A stretch of 64,000 nt of DNA from Congeria kusceri (lineage: Eukaryota > Mollusca > Bivalvia > Myida > Dreissenidae): positions 46,403,343 through 46,467,342 of the forward strand of contig CM051038.1 in NCBI GenBank assembly GCA_027627225.1, in the 5' to 3' direction. Position 1 is the first letter of the stretch, and every line of letters begins with the position of its first letter. This document shows, piece by piece, positions 1-11,405 of the stretch. The translations under genes were made by a program, and so were the position numbers. Under the pieces are notes generated by a model that did not search any database, had not been told where the DNA came from, and was given only the letters and a program-made list of their open reading frames with translations.

Positions 1-640
1 CCACAAACACCTGAGTTATGCCCGCCTGTTTTGTTGAAAAATAGGCCAAATTTGCGATTTTACCTCGATTAAGACTTCATCTTTCTTCCAATCTTGACCA
101 AACTTCCACAATTTGCGTGTGACCAAAAGATTTCAGCAGGAGCCAAGAATGGGTATGAAATGGGTATGGATATACTCAAAAAGGTATAAAATGTATGTGG
201 AAAAAATACAAAAATTGGCATTTTTGTTCATAGAGACTTTATTTTTCTTCAAAACTTCGCCAAACTTCCACAGTTTGTATGTGATCATACAACTGCAGCC
301 CAAGTCAACAATGGGTCAGATTGGGCAACAAATATCAGAGTTATGGCCCCTTTGTTAGTGAAAACAAAATGCAAAAATTGCCATTTTCGTGCATCGAGAT
401 TTCATTTTTCATTCAATCTTGATAAAACTTCCACATGTTTAGTATGGCCATAAGATCTCAACACAAGCAGCTAATGAGACAGGCCACAGCAGATATATCC
501 ACTTAATTGTGAAAATTAATGCAAAAATGAATTTGTTGCAAGACGGGGACTTCATTTTCAACCAGTCTGGACCAAACTTGCACAATTTGTCTATGACCAT
601 AAAATCTAAAGTGAATGTCAATATAGGACGGGTAAATGGC
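1..640. repeat. Degenerate tandem repeat array, about 160-180 bp unit
   Basis: Three to four diverged copies of a unit recur here. Shared pieces are a run like 'gcaaaaattggcattttt', then 'ccaaacttccacaatttg', then 'atcagagttatggcccc'. Copies begin near 40, 205, 370 and 520. The short open frames over the array are not consistent between copies, so I read it as non-coding. The same style of array recurs at 4.6, 22.2, 30.9, 48.3, 49.6 and 52.5 kb. Confidence 0.6.
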
Positions 641-1077
641 AATACACTCCACTCTTTGAAACAAGCCGGCATGCATGACATGACCTTTGCGCAGCGTTTG
701 CCACTATCTTTCACAACTGCAGCATTAACACAATTCCTCCGAAATTGCCTGCGAAAAGTTGGATACCAGGAGAGAGAAAATATATCCAGGTCCTTATTTG
801 TTCTATGTATGAGAGTAAATCAGCTGGACAAATTATTTAAGGACATTATGGCGTATATTCCCACAAGCCTTTCGCAACAGTCAGGCTTTCATCTTTGCCA
901 GTACACAGGTGAGCCCTTTGGGCCATCATGGCCCTCTTGTTTTTACTTTGTTGCTTTATATTATGCAGAAGTATGAATTTAAATGATTTTTGAGCCGGAT
1001 TTTGCAACGATTTTTCGATTAGTTGGGCGGTTGGGCTGGTGGGCATTGCGATGTCGTTAACAATTTGCATTATAGTT

Positions 1078-1670
1078 TCGTATTCCTGTCATATTTTCAA
1101 ATTTTCTGGGTCAATCTTCATAAAACTTAACAGAAATGTTCCTTGGATGGTCCTTTACCAAACCTGTGAAAATGGTTCCGCTTCACTGCACAAGATGGCC
1201 ACCTGAGCTAAAAATAGAATTATGTCTGAACACCATTATCTTCTAAACCTATGGCTAGATTTTCAAATAATTTCACACAAACGTTTGTATAGTGTTCCTC
1301 TACCAAACTTATTCAAATGGTTCCGCCTCACTTCACAAAGTGGCCACTAGAGCTAAAAATAGAATTTGCGTTAAAGTTTTGTATTCCTGTCATATTTTCA
1401 AAAGTTCTTGGTCAATCTTCATGAAACTTTACAGAAATGTTCCTTGGATGGTCCTCTACCAAACCTGTGAAATTGGTTCCGCTTCACTGCACAAGATGGC
1501 AGCCAGAGCTGAAAGTAGAATTTTCTAAACGCCATTTTCTTCTAAACCTATGGCAAGATTTTCAAATAATTTCACACAAATGTTCGTTAAGTGTTCCTCT
1601 ACCAAACTTATTCAAATGGTTCCGCCTCACTGCAAAAAATGGCCACTAGAGCTAAAAATAGAATTTGCGA
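1078..1670. repeat. Two tandem copies of a ~300-bp repeat
   Basis: 'tattcctgtcatattttc' occurs at 1081 and again at 1382. Both copies then carry a 'gaaatgttccttggatggtc' block, a 'ggttccgcttcactgcac' block and a 'gttcctctaccaaactta' block in the same order. The copies differ by scattered substitutions and small indels. No coding signal is visible. Confidence 0.75.
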
Positions 1671-1689
1671 TGACGATGATGAATTAGCA

Positions 1690-2880
1690 AAATTAAAATG
1701 AGGCTATAGTAAGTTTTGTGACCATCACTTTGTCCCGAATGAGTTTCAAGCGATAGCTGATATATATCAATAAATATGTCGGAATCTGCTGGTAGCGGTA
1801 CCGAGTGGACACATCAAGCAAGCAACGGTGCTGCGATGTTACTAAAGGGGTGTTATGATTACGTGATAAAGATGTATTTGGGGTCAGCCGCGAACACATG
1901 CCTCTAGTGCCCCAAATTCCCCTCGTGAATGCGTGGCTACAAATAGCCTAAGGGGGTCGTCTTAGATCAGCGATAATGATCAGTTTAAGGGCACAGCATG
2001 GGGCTTCGATTAACAGTACAACATTTAACAAATTTAAACATGTACGTGCATGCGATTTGGGATCAGTTGGAAGAACATGTGCACCCACCCCTCCTCTGAA
2101 ACTGTGCCTTAGACGTTGGTCTTGAATTAGTGATATTGATCAGTTTAAGGGCACCACATACTTTCACAATCTGCCTTTTCGTTTTTAAATTTCATGTTAA
2201 AGGCATATACAATACATAGGCTTTGGGTTCAGCTCGGCCCCAAACCGGTAAAATTGGGCCTGGGGCATTCTGAAGACTTTCCCATGTTTGCCATCTTAAT
2301 TATTTAAAGTTAATGTAGGATGTGGGTCAGTATATGAACAGACAGATGTTTTAATGCAACAAAAATCATTTTAGAATTTATCAACGTTAGCCAATCCCTT
2401 TGATTAGTAAACCTTAATGTAAAAATACCAACTAAAAATAATAAAAAAATCCGCGAAATAAAATAAATCTGTACATTAACCGAAATGCAACATACAATCA
2501 AAGCGCATTCCCATACGCAATGTGGTAATTGTATACATATATTCTAAACATATATGTATCACTAGTAACAACCAAATTAACAATGTGACAACTATCACAA
2601 GCATGTTGATAAATTGATAACCTAAGAATATACAATTAACAAAACACATAATGATAGTATAAGATAAAATAAGATATAGCACCGTTCCAATGGTAACATC
2701 AACAATCTGAAACACATATGATGAAATGTCAAATGGAAACATAAAGCTGAATGGTCCCCTTTACTTGAATGTGAAGTGCTCGAGATCATTGTGTACAAAA
2801 GTATAAACAACATTCTCAATATGGAACTTTTAGTCCCTGTTTCAATTAAAAAGTAAAAAGAAAGTATTCACAATCTGTCA
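1690..2880. other. Intergenic stretch, no gene seen
   Basis: AT-rich sequence. The only structure noticed is a short diverged duplication sharing 'gatcagtttaagggcac' near 1978 and 2138. The short minus-strand frames at 2.3-2.8 kb are hydrophobic by composition and show no motif or splice context. Confidence 0.4.
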
Positions 2881-2889
2881 GCTTTCTTG

Positions 2890-3240
2890 AATACATTTAA
2901 TGCACCTATAAATGTTTTCTATCGTGGGGGCGGCGGGCATATAGAGGACTTTAGACTGCAAGCGATTCCCGACAGGCAGGAACTTGTCATGCCGAATGGT
3001 TCTGGGTCCCGGGGAAATAGACTTTGGTCGGAATTTAGATTCCGGTAATATATGCCCCGGGCCATTTGATAGATATATAGCATCTCTCACTGAGGGGATT
3101 TAGACAAATATGCTTGGCTCTAGAGTGGGGATTTAGACCCCCCCCCCAAAACACATTTGTCAAATCCCCGAGGTCTGCCCGTCGCACCCCCCCCCCCCAC
3201 CCCCCTGGGGAAAATATTGATAGGTGCATAATATACACAT
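2890..3240. repeat. Interspersed repeat, copy A (inverted mate near 18.5 kb)
   Basis: It contains 'tcactgaggggattt', 'gcttggctctagagtgggg', two poly-C runs and 'ctggggaaaatattgatagg'. The reverse complement of the same blocks, in mirrored order, lies at about 18,518-18,790 ('cctatcaatatttcccccca', 'ccctagagccaagca', 'cccctcagtgggaga'). Two diverged copies of one family in opposite orientation, both with homopolymer C/G runs. Confidence 0.65.
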
Positions 3241-3440
3241 GTATATACTATATATTGGAAGCATTGATCAGCTGAAATAATGAAATAATGATATCAATGA
3301 GATCACCTATCTGAACACATTTAAATATTGAATGGTCTTCTTGCTTCACCCCATGTCTGACATCAGTCTTCAGTCTGTAATACCACGAAAAGCTATGATA
3401 TTATTGATAAGTTATAGAAGAGTAAATCAAACCTATCAGA

Positions 3441-5850
3441 TGCATACCTATAAGGTCTAATAACCCCAAAACGGAAGTCACATCCTCAGCTGTCAGTTAG
3501 ATAATAAGCACATATGGTTGAGTGCACGATGCATAGAATTTGTAAAATACAGTTTAAAGGGGGTATATACGATTACAATCTCAATACTTCAACGTTACAT
3601 ATTTTAACAACACAAATGAAAGGACCAATATGATGGAGGAAAGTTAAAAAATAATCAGTTATATGTACAATACTTAATATATTCTTCAATATAATTCTTT
3701 ATAACGACAAATTTATTCCTAGCGCCATGCCGATACCGACACGTTTAATCGTATTTGTGAGTGAAACACCGCATGAATACCATTTAAAACATCGGCATAG
3801 TCAATGAAATAGGCACTATTTACATATATAAATCGTGCTAATTTAGCATGTGCTATACGCAGTGAACCGTTTATAGTGAGGCCCAAACAACAAAACTAAA
3901 CGCTTTATAGATTGAGTCTATAACACTGTAATGGAATTATTGCATTTACGAAAGGACTGCAAAGACGTGTTAGTGACAAAATGTGTGAAGCAATACAAAG
4001 ATGCATTTGCAAATTGAAGTTTAATATTAATATAATAATGTATTCATATCAGTCTTATCACTGCGGATGGAGGACCCTCTATTTTAAACCTTCACTCAAA
4101 ATCCCGTTATATATACACATTTTCACGAAGTGCGTTCTTTGATTGTAATTACCGCTGCCTTGTATGGATAGGCTCTGTCAATGTCAAAGTCAACTTACAA
4201 CGAATATTGGGGTTTTCCATATATTGTTATGAATGGGTTTTCGACTGGAATAAGTATTTTAACGGCATAAAGCTCTAATTTCGAAGATTTTTGAATATCA
4301 GTTCTTCAGAACTTTTATTCTAGTTTTTTATTCATCAACGTCTTATCGGTTTTATATTACTTTCATATTTTTTGTATGAAAATTTGATAAGATCGTACAT
4401 ACCTGATATGTTTTGGTATCATTTTAAAGGTATATATGTAAGCAATAAGAAAAAAAAATAAATTTGTGCACTACTTTGTCTAGTGGTTCCCAGCTTCTTA
4501 AATTTTGGCCCATGTACTCATGCGCAAAATGGCAGCCTCCATGCCCGTCAAAACCGGTAAGTTTTTTCTAAGGTAGATATTTTTTCTAAGGTCCGTCTGT
4601 CCGTAATATGTTCGTGTCCGCTCCATATCTCCTATACCCTTTGAAGGATTTTCATGAAACTTGGCTCAAATGTTTAGGTCATTGAGGCGATGTGCAGAAG
4701 GAATGAGTCAGTCACGCCGGCTTAAGGTCAAGGTCACACTTGAAGGTCAAATGTTTGAGCCTCCATTTCGTGTCCGCTTCATATCTCCTATACCCTTTGA
4801 AGGATTTTCATGAAACCTGGCTCAAATGTTTATGTCATTGAAACGATATGCATAATGCATGAGTGAGTCACGCCGGCTCAAGGTCACACTTGAAGGTCAA
4901 ATAGTCGAGCCTCCATTTCGTGTCCGCTCCATATCTCCTATACCCTTTGAAGGATTTTCATGAAAATTTGCTCAAATGTTTAGGTCATTGAGACAATGTG
5001 CAGAAGTCATGAGTCAGTCACGCCGGCTCAAAGTCAAGGTCACACTTAAAGGTCAAATATTCGAGCCTCCATTTCGTGTCCGCTCCATATCTCCTATGCC
5101 TTTTGAAGGATTTTCATGAAACTTGGCTCAAATGTTAAGGTCATTGAGACGATGTGCATAAGGCATGGGCCTTTTACGCCAGCTCAAGGTCAAGGTGACA
5201 CTTGAAGGTTAAATTTTTGAGCCTCCATTTTCCTGTCCGTTTTTCGTGTCCCCTCCATATCCCCTATACCCTTTGAAGGATTTTCATGAAACTTGCCTCA
5301 AATGTTTTGCTCTATAAGACCATGTGCAGAAGGCATAAGCCAATCACGCCAACTTAAGGGCAAGGTCACACTTGAAGGTTGAATGTTTGAGCCTGTATTT
5401 TCATGTCCGTTCTATATCTCCTGTGGCCTTTAAAGGATTTTCATGAAACTTGCCTCAAATGTCTATCAAATTGAGGCAATGCGCAGAAGGCATGAGGCAG
5501 TCTTGCCACCTCAAGGTCAAGGTCACACTTAAAGGTCAAATGTTTGAGCCTCCATTTTCGTGTCAGCTCCATATCTCCTATGCCCTTTAAGGAATTTCCG
5601 TGAAACTGATCAAGGTCAGTGTGATACTTCAAAGTCACCTTTAAAATCTAATGAAGGATCACGGCGGGGGATATAGCTGTCCTTTGGACTGCCTTGTTCA
5701 AAAGGTTATGGTCTTATCTTTCCAACAATGTATGGTGATATATTGGAAAGTAGCTTGGTCATGGTGAAAATTGAGACTCAAACTTTGAATATTTATATGT
5801 AACAAAGAAGGAATTTATTTGCGCATGCGTAACCATAATATCCCCTTTTG
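3441..5850 (+). repeat. Interspersed repeat with two large insertions (copy 1)
   Basis: The outer parts match, in order, the reverse complement of 16,880-17,370: 'ccccaaaacggaagtcac', 'ggttgagtgca', 'ttttggtatca', 'gtggttcccagctt', 'ccgtcaaaaccgg', 'tccaacaatgtatggtga', 'ttatttgcgcatgcgtaac'. Against that shorter copy this one has extra DNA at about 3,560-4,405 and about 4,590-5,690. The second insertion is the tandem array listed separately. The shorter copy therefore records the pre-insertion state. Confidence 0.65.
4600..5690. repeat. ~155-bp tandem array rich in AGGTCA half-sites
   Basis: About seven units with starts near 4614, 4770, 4920, 5077, 5245, 5403 and 5560, marked by 'cgtgtccgctccatatctcc'. 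Each unit carries 'gaaggattttcatgaaac' and most carry 'aaggtcaaggtcacact'. Units differ by several percent. It lies inside the interspersed repeat at 3,441-5,850. Confidence 0.8.
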
Positions 5851-5867
5851 GAAGCAAGTCAAACCGG

Positions 5868-6016
5868 CCACAAGTCAAAGTGGCCACAAGTTTAACCAGC
5901 CTCAAAAACAGTCAAACCGGTTACAAAAAGTCAAACCGGCCTCACTCTGCAATAAATACAGTTAAACCGGTCACAAAAAGTCCAAACCGGCCACAAAAAA
6001 GTTAAACCGGCCACAC
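5868..6016. repeat. Short degenerate minisatellite (GTCAAACCGGCCACAAAA)n
   Basis: About eight imperfect units containing 'gtcaaaccggccacaa' or close variants ('gttaaaccggtcacaaaa', 'gtccaaaccggccacaaa'), with spacing of about 16-28 bp. Similar words in reverse orientation appear near 11,140 ('gaggccggtttgactttg'). Confidence 0.65.
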
Positions 6017-6206
6017 AATTCAATTAGAATGCAAATTAAGGTACACAGTAAGGGGTAATCAGAAAATATTTTTAATATTTACAGGTAATTATTTTTTAAA
6101 CTAAAATAGAATAAAATATAGGACCTATGTTGCAATCGTTTGTCGTTAGTTTGCAGAATTGATAATTTTTTACTAATAGAATGATACAAAGTATATCGTT
6201 AATGCA

Positions 6207-6990
6207 ATGGCAGCATACAACAAACAGACTAACGATAGTATCGCTGAAGTAGGCGCCGCAATTCAGGCTGTGCGACAAGATATGCAATGTGTTAGACAAG
6301 AACTAAACAATATCAACAGTAAAATCAACAATATCGAAGAAACACAACAATCAATGGGTGAACATATTAAATCTCTTCAAATGAAATTCGATGACATAGA
6401 TAACGAGCATCAAAACCTCCGAACCGAGTTCGAGGAAGCAGCCCACATGTTTGACAGGGATAATTCGGATATGTGTGAAATTAGCGTTTAGAAAATCTAG
6501 AAAGTGCTGAAATTAAAAATAGTCTCCGTATTTGTGGCCTTACTGATGATGAACATGAAACAATCGATCAAACAAGGTTGAAATTTGTTTCTGGTGTATA
6601 TTATGTTGCCTATCCGAATGATTCCTTTCAAGACGACACCATCATGGATATTAGAAGAATAGGCAAATACAGTTTGAACACTCCCCGGATGGTTCTGGTG
6701 AAATTTAAGTCATTTGATACCAAGGCGGAATGGTTTAAGATACGCGATCATCTGCGTGTCAAAGGCATTCGAATATCTAGCGAACTTACTCAGTAGCAAC
6801 GCTCGAAGGTCAGAGAAATGCATCAGCGTGGTGTAAATGCTTACTTCGAGAACGGTATTCTCTATCAAAAGCAACATTCTGTGGAAAATATATTAACTTT
6901 ACAAGCTAGGCGAAGGGTTCAACAGAGCGAAATTAAAACAAATGCACAACAATCCACAGTTGCCAGCAACACCGGCGATACGCCTGCATA
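6207..6990 (+). pseudogene. LINE ORF1-like remnant (coiled coil plus RRM-like part)
   Basis: The first open part (6207-6491) is heptad-like with many Q, N, E and I residues and reads as a coiled coil. After a frameshift near 6,480 come 'LRICGL' and then 'DIRRIGKYS' followed by 'RMVLVKFKSF', 'LRVKGIRI' and 'SELT'. These resemble the RRM and C-terminal parts of L1-type ORF1 proteins, which bind RNA and act as chaperones during retrotransposition. A TAG after 'SELTQ' separates a last piece at 6818-7000. At least one frameshift and one stop make it dead. No host role is suggested. Confidence 0.65.
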
Positions 6991-7019
6991 TGTGGACTAG
7001 GATTGTGGCAAAGGCTCGC

Positions 7020-7880
7020 TATGTTCACATATTTCTATATTGTCATGGAATGTTGCAGGACTGATATCCAAATTTGTTGATCCATTATTTCTTACATAGT
7101 TGTTTCCTAACTCGCGTATTTTGTTACTTTGAAGAAGGGCTGGTTTTTAATATTGATAAGCAACTGTTCAATACCTCTAAAGATATACTATTAGTAGCAA
7201 CACATATACCTCCTGATGCCTCACCCGCATATGAAGGGTGTAATATCAAGGGTATTGCGATTATTGAAAACCTGTTTTGTACTATAAATTACGCGGAAAA
7301 CCATATTCTGTTGGCTGGTGATTTGAATGCCAGAACAGGAAACGAAAATGATTTTATTGATATTAATACAAATTTGCCAATTTTTTATGATCTAGAGGAA
7401 CTATTTCTGGCAGATTCTCGTATGAGTAACCGCATGTCATGCGATTCCCATGTAAATAGCTATGGACGAAATTTGTTGAATGTATGTAAAGTGTATGAAT
7501 TGTATGTATTAAATGGTCGCTGTGGGGCAGATAAAGATACAGGAAGCTCCAACGGCTGTAGTGTCATAGATTATTTTGTTGGTAGTCCTGAAATATTCGA
7601 CATTGTGCAAGATATGTTTGTTGATGATGAAAGTTCATCTGACCATTTACCTATTGTGTTAAAATTAAAAACAAAAGCCTATGGACGTGATACTTTAAAT
7701 CAGAAACACGTACATGTGGATGACATAGTTAGAACTGACTTTAATACTGATAAAATTGTTGTATATAAGCAAAACCTGCAGGCTCTTATAGAAAATGATG
7801 CACTATCGTTCACATTTGAAAATACAAATGAGTCAATAGATGACATTGTAAAAAAATTCGAAGGTGTTTTAATCAATTAA
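7020..7880 (+). pseudogene. LINE ORF2 remnant: AP-type endonuclease domain
   Basis: Translation of 7074-7880 shows 'ATHIPPDASP', 'LLAGDLNARTGN' (Asp near residue 83 of this frame), 'NGCSVIDYFVGSPEIF' and 'SSDHLPIVLKLK'. These are the catalytic-core signatures of apurinic/apyrimidinic-like endonucleases that nick target DNA for target-primed reverse transcription. The start of the domain lies in another frame upstream of 7074 ('ILSWNVAGL'-like words near 7,040). The frame ends at a stop at 7,880 before the reverse transcriptase. Confidence 0.8.
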
Positions 7881-8379
7881 TTAGTAAACGAAGGCGATGT
7901 GTACATCATGCTAAAAATGTACATGGTTTGACCTAGAATGTAAGAATTATAAAACTGAAGTAAATAAGGCTCTGCGGACATTTCGACGTGATAACAGTAT
8001 CAATAATTTAAATTACCTGTCAATCCAAAAGGCGTATTGAAATATATGTAATGCGAAGCGCTATGAATGAAAAAATAAAAAACGTTATCAAAGATCTATC
8101 TAACTCAGTTGGTAATCAGAAGGTGTTTTGGGACAAAATTAAAAGGCTTCGAAGCAAAGACAGATAAAACAAATATATCATGTGAACAATGGTATGATCA
8201 CTTTAATTCACTTTTTAATGTACATAATACATATAGCACAAGATGCCACAAATTATTTTAATGATCACGATGACAGAGAAACTGTTTTTATTGATGAATG
8301 CCAGGATGAACTCTTTAATGCTCGTATTTCAGATAATGAAATTTAAGAAGCGGTCAAAAGTCTTACATTTTACGTTGAG

Positions 8380-9160
8380 GCATATGGACGATTAACAGAG
8401 TCACAGGCAGGATTTAGACACGGTTATTCGACAATAGATAATGCATTTGTTTTATACTCAATAATTAATAAATATTTATGTAGAAAGAGCAAAACAGTGT
8501 ATGTTGCTTTTGTAGATTTTAAAAAGGCACTTGATTACGTCTACAGGGGGAGACTTTACCGAACATTAATAAAAAATAATATAAGTGGAAAATTGTTAAA
8601 CGCCATAAAGGGTCTTTATATGGAAGTAAAAACTCAAGTGAGGTCACATTACATGTTAAGTGATCTAATTAACTGTCCTATGGGTCTAAGGCAAGGTTGT
8701 AATTTAAGCCCTACTTTGTTTTGTCTATTTATAAACGAGCTATACGAATATTAGAAAGGGGGTAAAAATATAAGGGGCATACAACTGACACCAGATGATG
8801 TTGAGATTTGTATGTTGTTATTTGCTGATGATGTAGCATTAGCATCTGACACTGTGTTTGGTTTGCAACAACAACTAAATTATTTACATGAAAATTGTAT
8901 CGAATATAAACTAGAAGTAAATGTACATAAAACAAAAATAGTTGCTTTTAAAAATGGGGGGAGATTATCCTCAAGGGAAAAATGGTATTATAGTAACGAA
9001 AAGTTACGATGTATTAATGGGTTTACCTATGTAGGTGTTTATTTCTCGTCAACATTGTCAATGTATAAAATGGCATAAAATATGGCTGTAAAAGCTAAAC
9101 ATGCAATTGCTTCGTTGTTGGCTTCCCTATATGAGTACATGCCAATGGACCATAGTTGTT
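8380..9160 (+). pseudogene. LINE ORF2 remnant: reverse transcriptase core
   Basis: Words in order: 'RLTESQAGFRHGYST' near 8390, 'YVAFVDFKKALDYV' at about 8500 (first catalytic Asp), 'GLRQGCNLSPTLFCLFINE' near 8680, and 'LLFADDVALASD' near 8815 (second catalytic Asp pair), then 'YVGVYFSSTLS'. A stop after 8754 splits the domain. The sequence upstream of 'RLTESQAGF' jumps straight from 'EAVKSLTF' (near 8350), so the fingers motifs usually found between them are missing. This is an internal deletion. Confidence 0.85.
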
Positions 9161-9186
9161 AGTTTAAGTTAGTTAATGCTAAGGTT

Positions 9187-10010
9187 ATGCATATTCTGTT
9201 TTATGGATCAGAGCTTTGGGGATTAAAATCTTTTGATATTGTTGAAAGTGTACATATATATGCTTGTAAGAGATTTATGTCAGCACCATTGCGTACATGT
9301 AATATGGCTGTACTAGGTAACTGTGGTAGATTTCCTGTACACATTTTTACATGCAGACGTGTTATTAAATATTGGTTACGTATATTAAAAATGCCATATA
9401 ATCGGAATTTAAAAAAATGTTATGAAATGCTTAAAACATTTGACGATTTAGGTTATACAAATTGGGTATCATCGTTACGTGAACATTGTTTTCTATAGGA
9501 TTTGGGTATGTTTGGAATCAACAAGGTGTTGTAAATGCAAACTTATTTTTGTTTCATTATTTTCAGAGATTAAAAGATATATTTTTACAGACATGGTCTC
9601 AATCTTGCAATTATAAGCCTAAGCTGGTTACATATACAAGGTTTAAAGTAGATTTTGAATGGGAAAAATATCTTAACGTACTTTTAATTCGTAAATTTAG
9701 AAACGCATATGTTTGTTTCAGAACATCATCGCATCAACTCATGATAGAACAAGGACGCTATTTAAACTTACACCGAAATAGAAGACTATGTCCATTATGT
9801 AAATCTTGTATTGAAAATGAATACCATTTCTTGCTTATATGTCCTTTCTATAAAGATCTTCGTGTAAAGTATATTGATACCACATTTTACATTTCCCCTA
9901 CAATCAATAAATTTAATAAAGCGATGAGCTCACGTGACGAAAAAGTTATAAGAAATATTGCCATGTATATCTATTACGCTTTTGAAAGACGAAAAGTTCT
10001 GTTAACTTAA
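9187..10010 (+). pseudogene. LINE ORF2 remnant: C-terminal region
   Basis: Frame 9187-9498 has 'ILFYGSELWGLKSFD', 'VHIYACKRFM' and 'VIKYWLRIL'. After a frameshift, 9486-10010 has 'CPLCKSCIENEYHFLLICP', a Cys/His cluster typical of the end of this LINE type. The two frames overlap around 9,490, which is consistent with a single frameshift in one ancestral reading frame. Confidence 0.7.
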
Positions 10011-10139
10011 CTACCATTATGTGTTGCTGTACCACCATATTAGTCTACAATTATATATGTATTTAAATGTGTTTATGCATGTGTGTATATATAAGCAAGG
10101 GCCGGTGGCCATGAAGCAAATAAACCAATTGAATTGATG

Positions 10140-10580
10140 TAATATTTAGCTTTTTGTGTTTGAACATGAAAAGCATGTGACACTTTATTTAATGCAAACA
10201 AGTAAAGGTAATTTATAACAAACATTCGATTAACATTAATACTTGCCTCGGACCACTTACAAATAGCATTTTACATAGTATGGCCAAGACGTACAGGTTA
10301 ATACAAAATACATGAGAGGATACTTATTATGTATACATTGTAACAGTCTAACATATATAAGCTTCACAACAATGTGTTTGACAATGAAACAAAATTAATT
10401 ATTAAGAAGCAGGTAATTTTGTAATTGTTTATTTATTATTTTCAAAGCAAAATAAACATATTTTGCAAGATTATTAACATGCTTTTTATTGACATTATTA
10501 TCATAATTAAACATAAGATTTGAATTACACATTAGATTGCCTTTTAATTATCAGAAACTAACGATGTTATGACACCTTAA
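10140..10580. other. No gene seen
   Basis: AT-rich, without coding signal, tandem structure or recognised element. Confidence 0.4.
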
Positions 10581-10581
10581 C

Positions 10582-10806
10582 GCCTTGCCTTGATGTCTGG
10601 TGTACTGATATACGCCTTGATGTCGGGTGTACTGATATACGCCTTGATGTCTGGTGTACTGATATACGCCTTGATGTCTGGTGTACTGATATACGCCTTG
10701 ATGTCTGGTGTACTGATATACGCCTTGATGTCTGGCGTACTGATATACGCCTTGATGTCTGGTGTACTGATATACGCCTTGATGTCTGGTGTACTGATAT
10801 ACACCG
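10582..10806. repeat. 27-bp minisatellite, about 8 copies
   Basis: Unit 'atgtctggtgtactgata' followed by 'tacgccttg', repeated with one or two substitutions per copy ('gtcggg', 'gtctggcg'). The unit is a multiple of three and has no stop in several frames on both strands, which produces three overlapping repetitive open frames. I do not regard any of them as a gene. Confidence 0.9.
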
Positions 10807-11218
10807 ATCGTTATCTCACAGTCCAAAGGAGTAGATGTGCAGCCATATGTACTAACAATTGACCGAGGTTATCAAATTTAATATGCAAACATGTGCAATT
10901 TTCTTATTAACATGATTCAAATACGTTTTTCTACTATCTCTGTATATAGGATAATATCTAAACACAAGTATTGTTCTCTAGAAAAAGATTTAAAAAATAT
11001 GTTTCTTATTTCACAGACTAATGCAGACAGATCTGTTTATTTATTAACAACTTTGCTTAAAATTAAATAATGTTTTTGTTTCACACCGATATGTTAAAGA
11101 CGTTTTCACACTATTAGCAAATTAGAATAGAGAAATAAAAATGAGGCCGGTTTGACTTTGTTCTAAATCACTCTGTGGCTTGTTTGACGTTTTTTTGGCA
11201 GGTTTTACGGGTATCTGG

Positions 11219-11405
11219 ACAAAAGCCCCTTGCCCAAAAGCCCCTTGGTGTAAAAATGCACACAGGAACATAAGCCCCTTGGTATATTTGACAGAGTGGA
11301 CATAAGCCCCTTGGTAGATTTGAGAGAGTGGACATAAGCCCCTTGGTAGATTTAACAGGGTGGACAAACGCCCCTTGTTAGACACAGTGTACAAAAGCCC
11401 CTTGG
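11219..11405. repeat. ~32-bp minisatellite with AAGCCCCTTGG core
   Basis: Six or seven occurrences of 'aagccccttgg' (one 'acgccccttg'), separated by words such as 'tagatttgagagagtggacat'-like spacers. The clearest period is 32 bp (near 11,295-11,360), less regular at the edges. Confidence 0.8.

Larger units (their letters stand above)
6100..10138 (+). mobile_element. Degenerate APE-type non-LTR retrotransposon (LINE)
   Basis: In order on the + strand: an ORF1-like coiled-coil/RRM protein, an AP-type endonuclease, a reverse transcriptase with the FADD motif, and a C-terminal region with a CCHC-like cysteine cluster. The 3' end is a short 'caattgaattga' run, like the TTGAA-type tails of many LINEs. 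Stops and frameshifts interrupt every part. A deletion removes the front of the reverse transcriptase. The element cannot be autonomous. The left boundary is uncertain and no target duplication was identified. The four coding remnants are listed separately. Confidence 0.85.

Noticed and set aside
509..976. 155-residue open frame on the + strand
   Set aside because: It overlaps diverged repeat units, shows no motif, and its frame is not kept in sister copies.
10551..10862. Three repetitive open frames over the 27-bp array
   Set aside because: They exist only because the repeat unit is divisible by three and stop-free on both strands. No start context or neighbouring exons.
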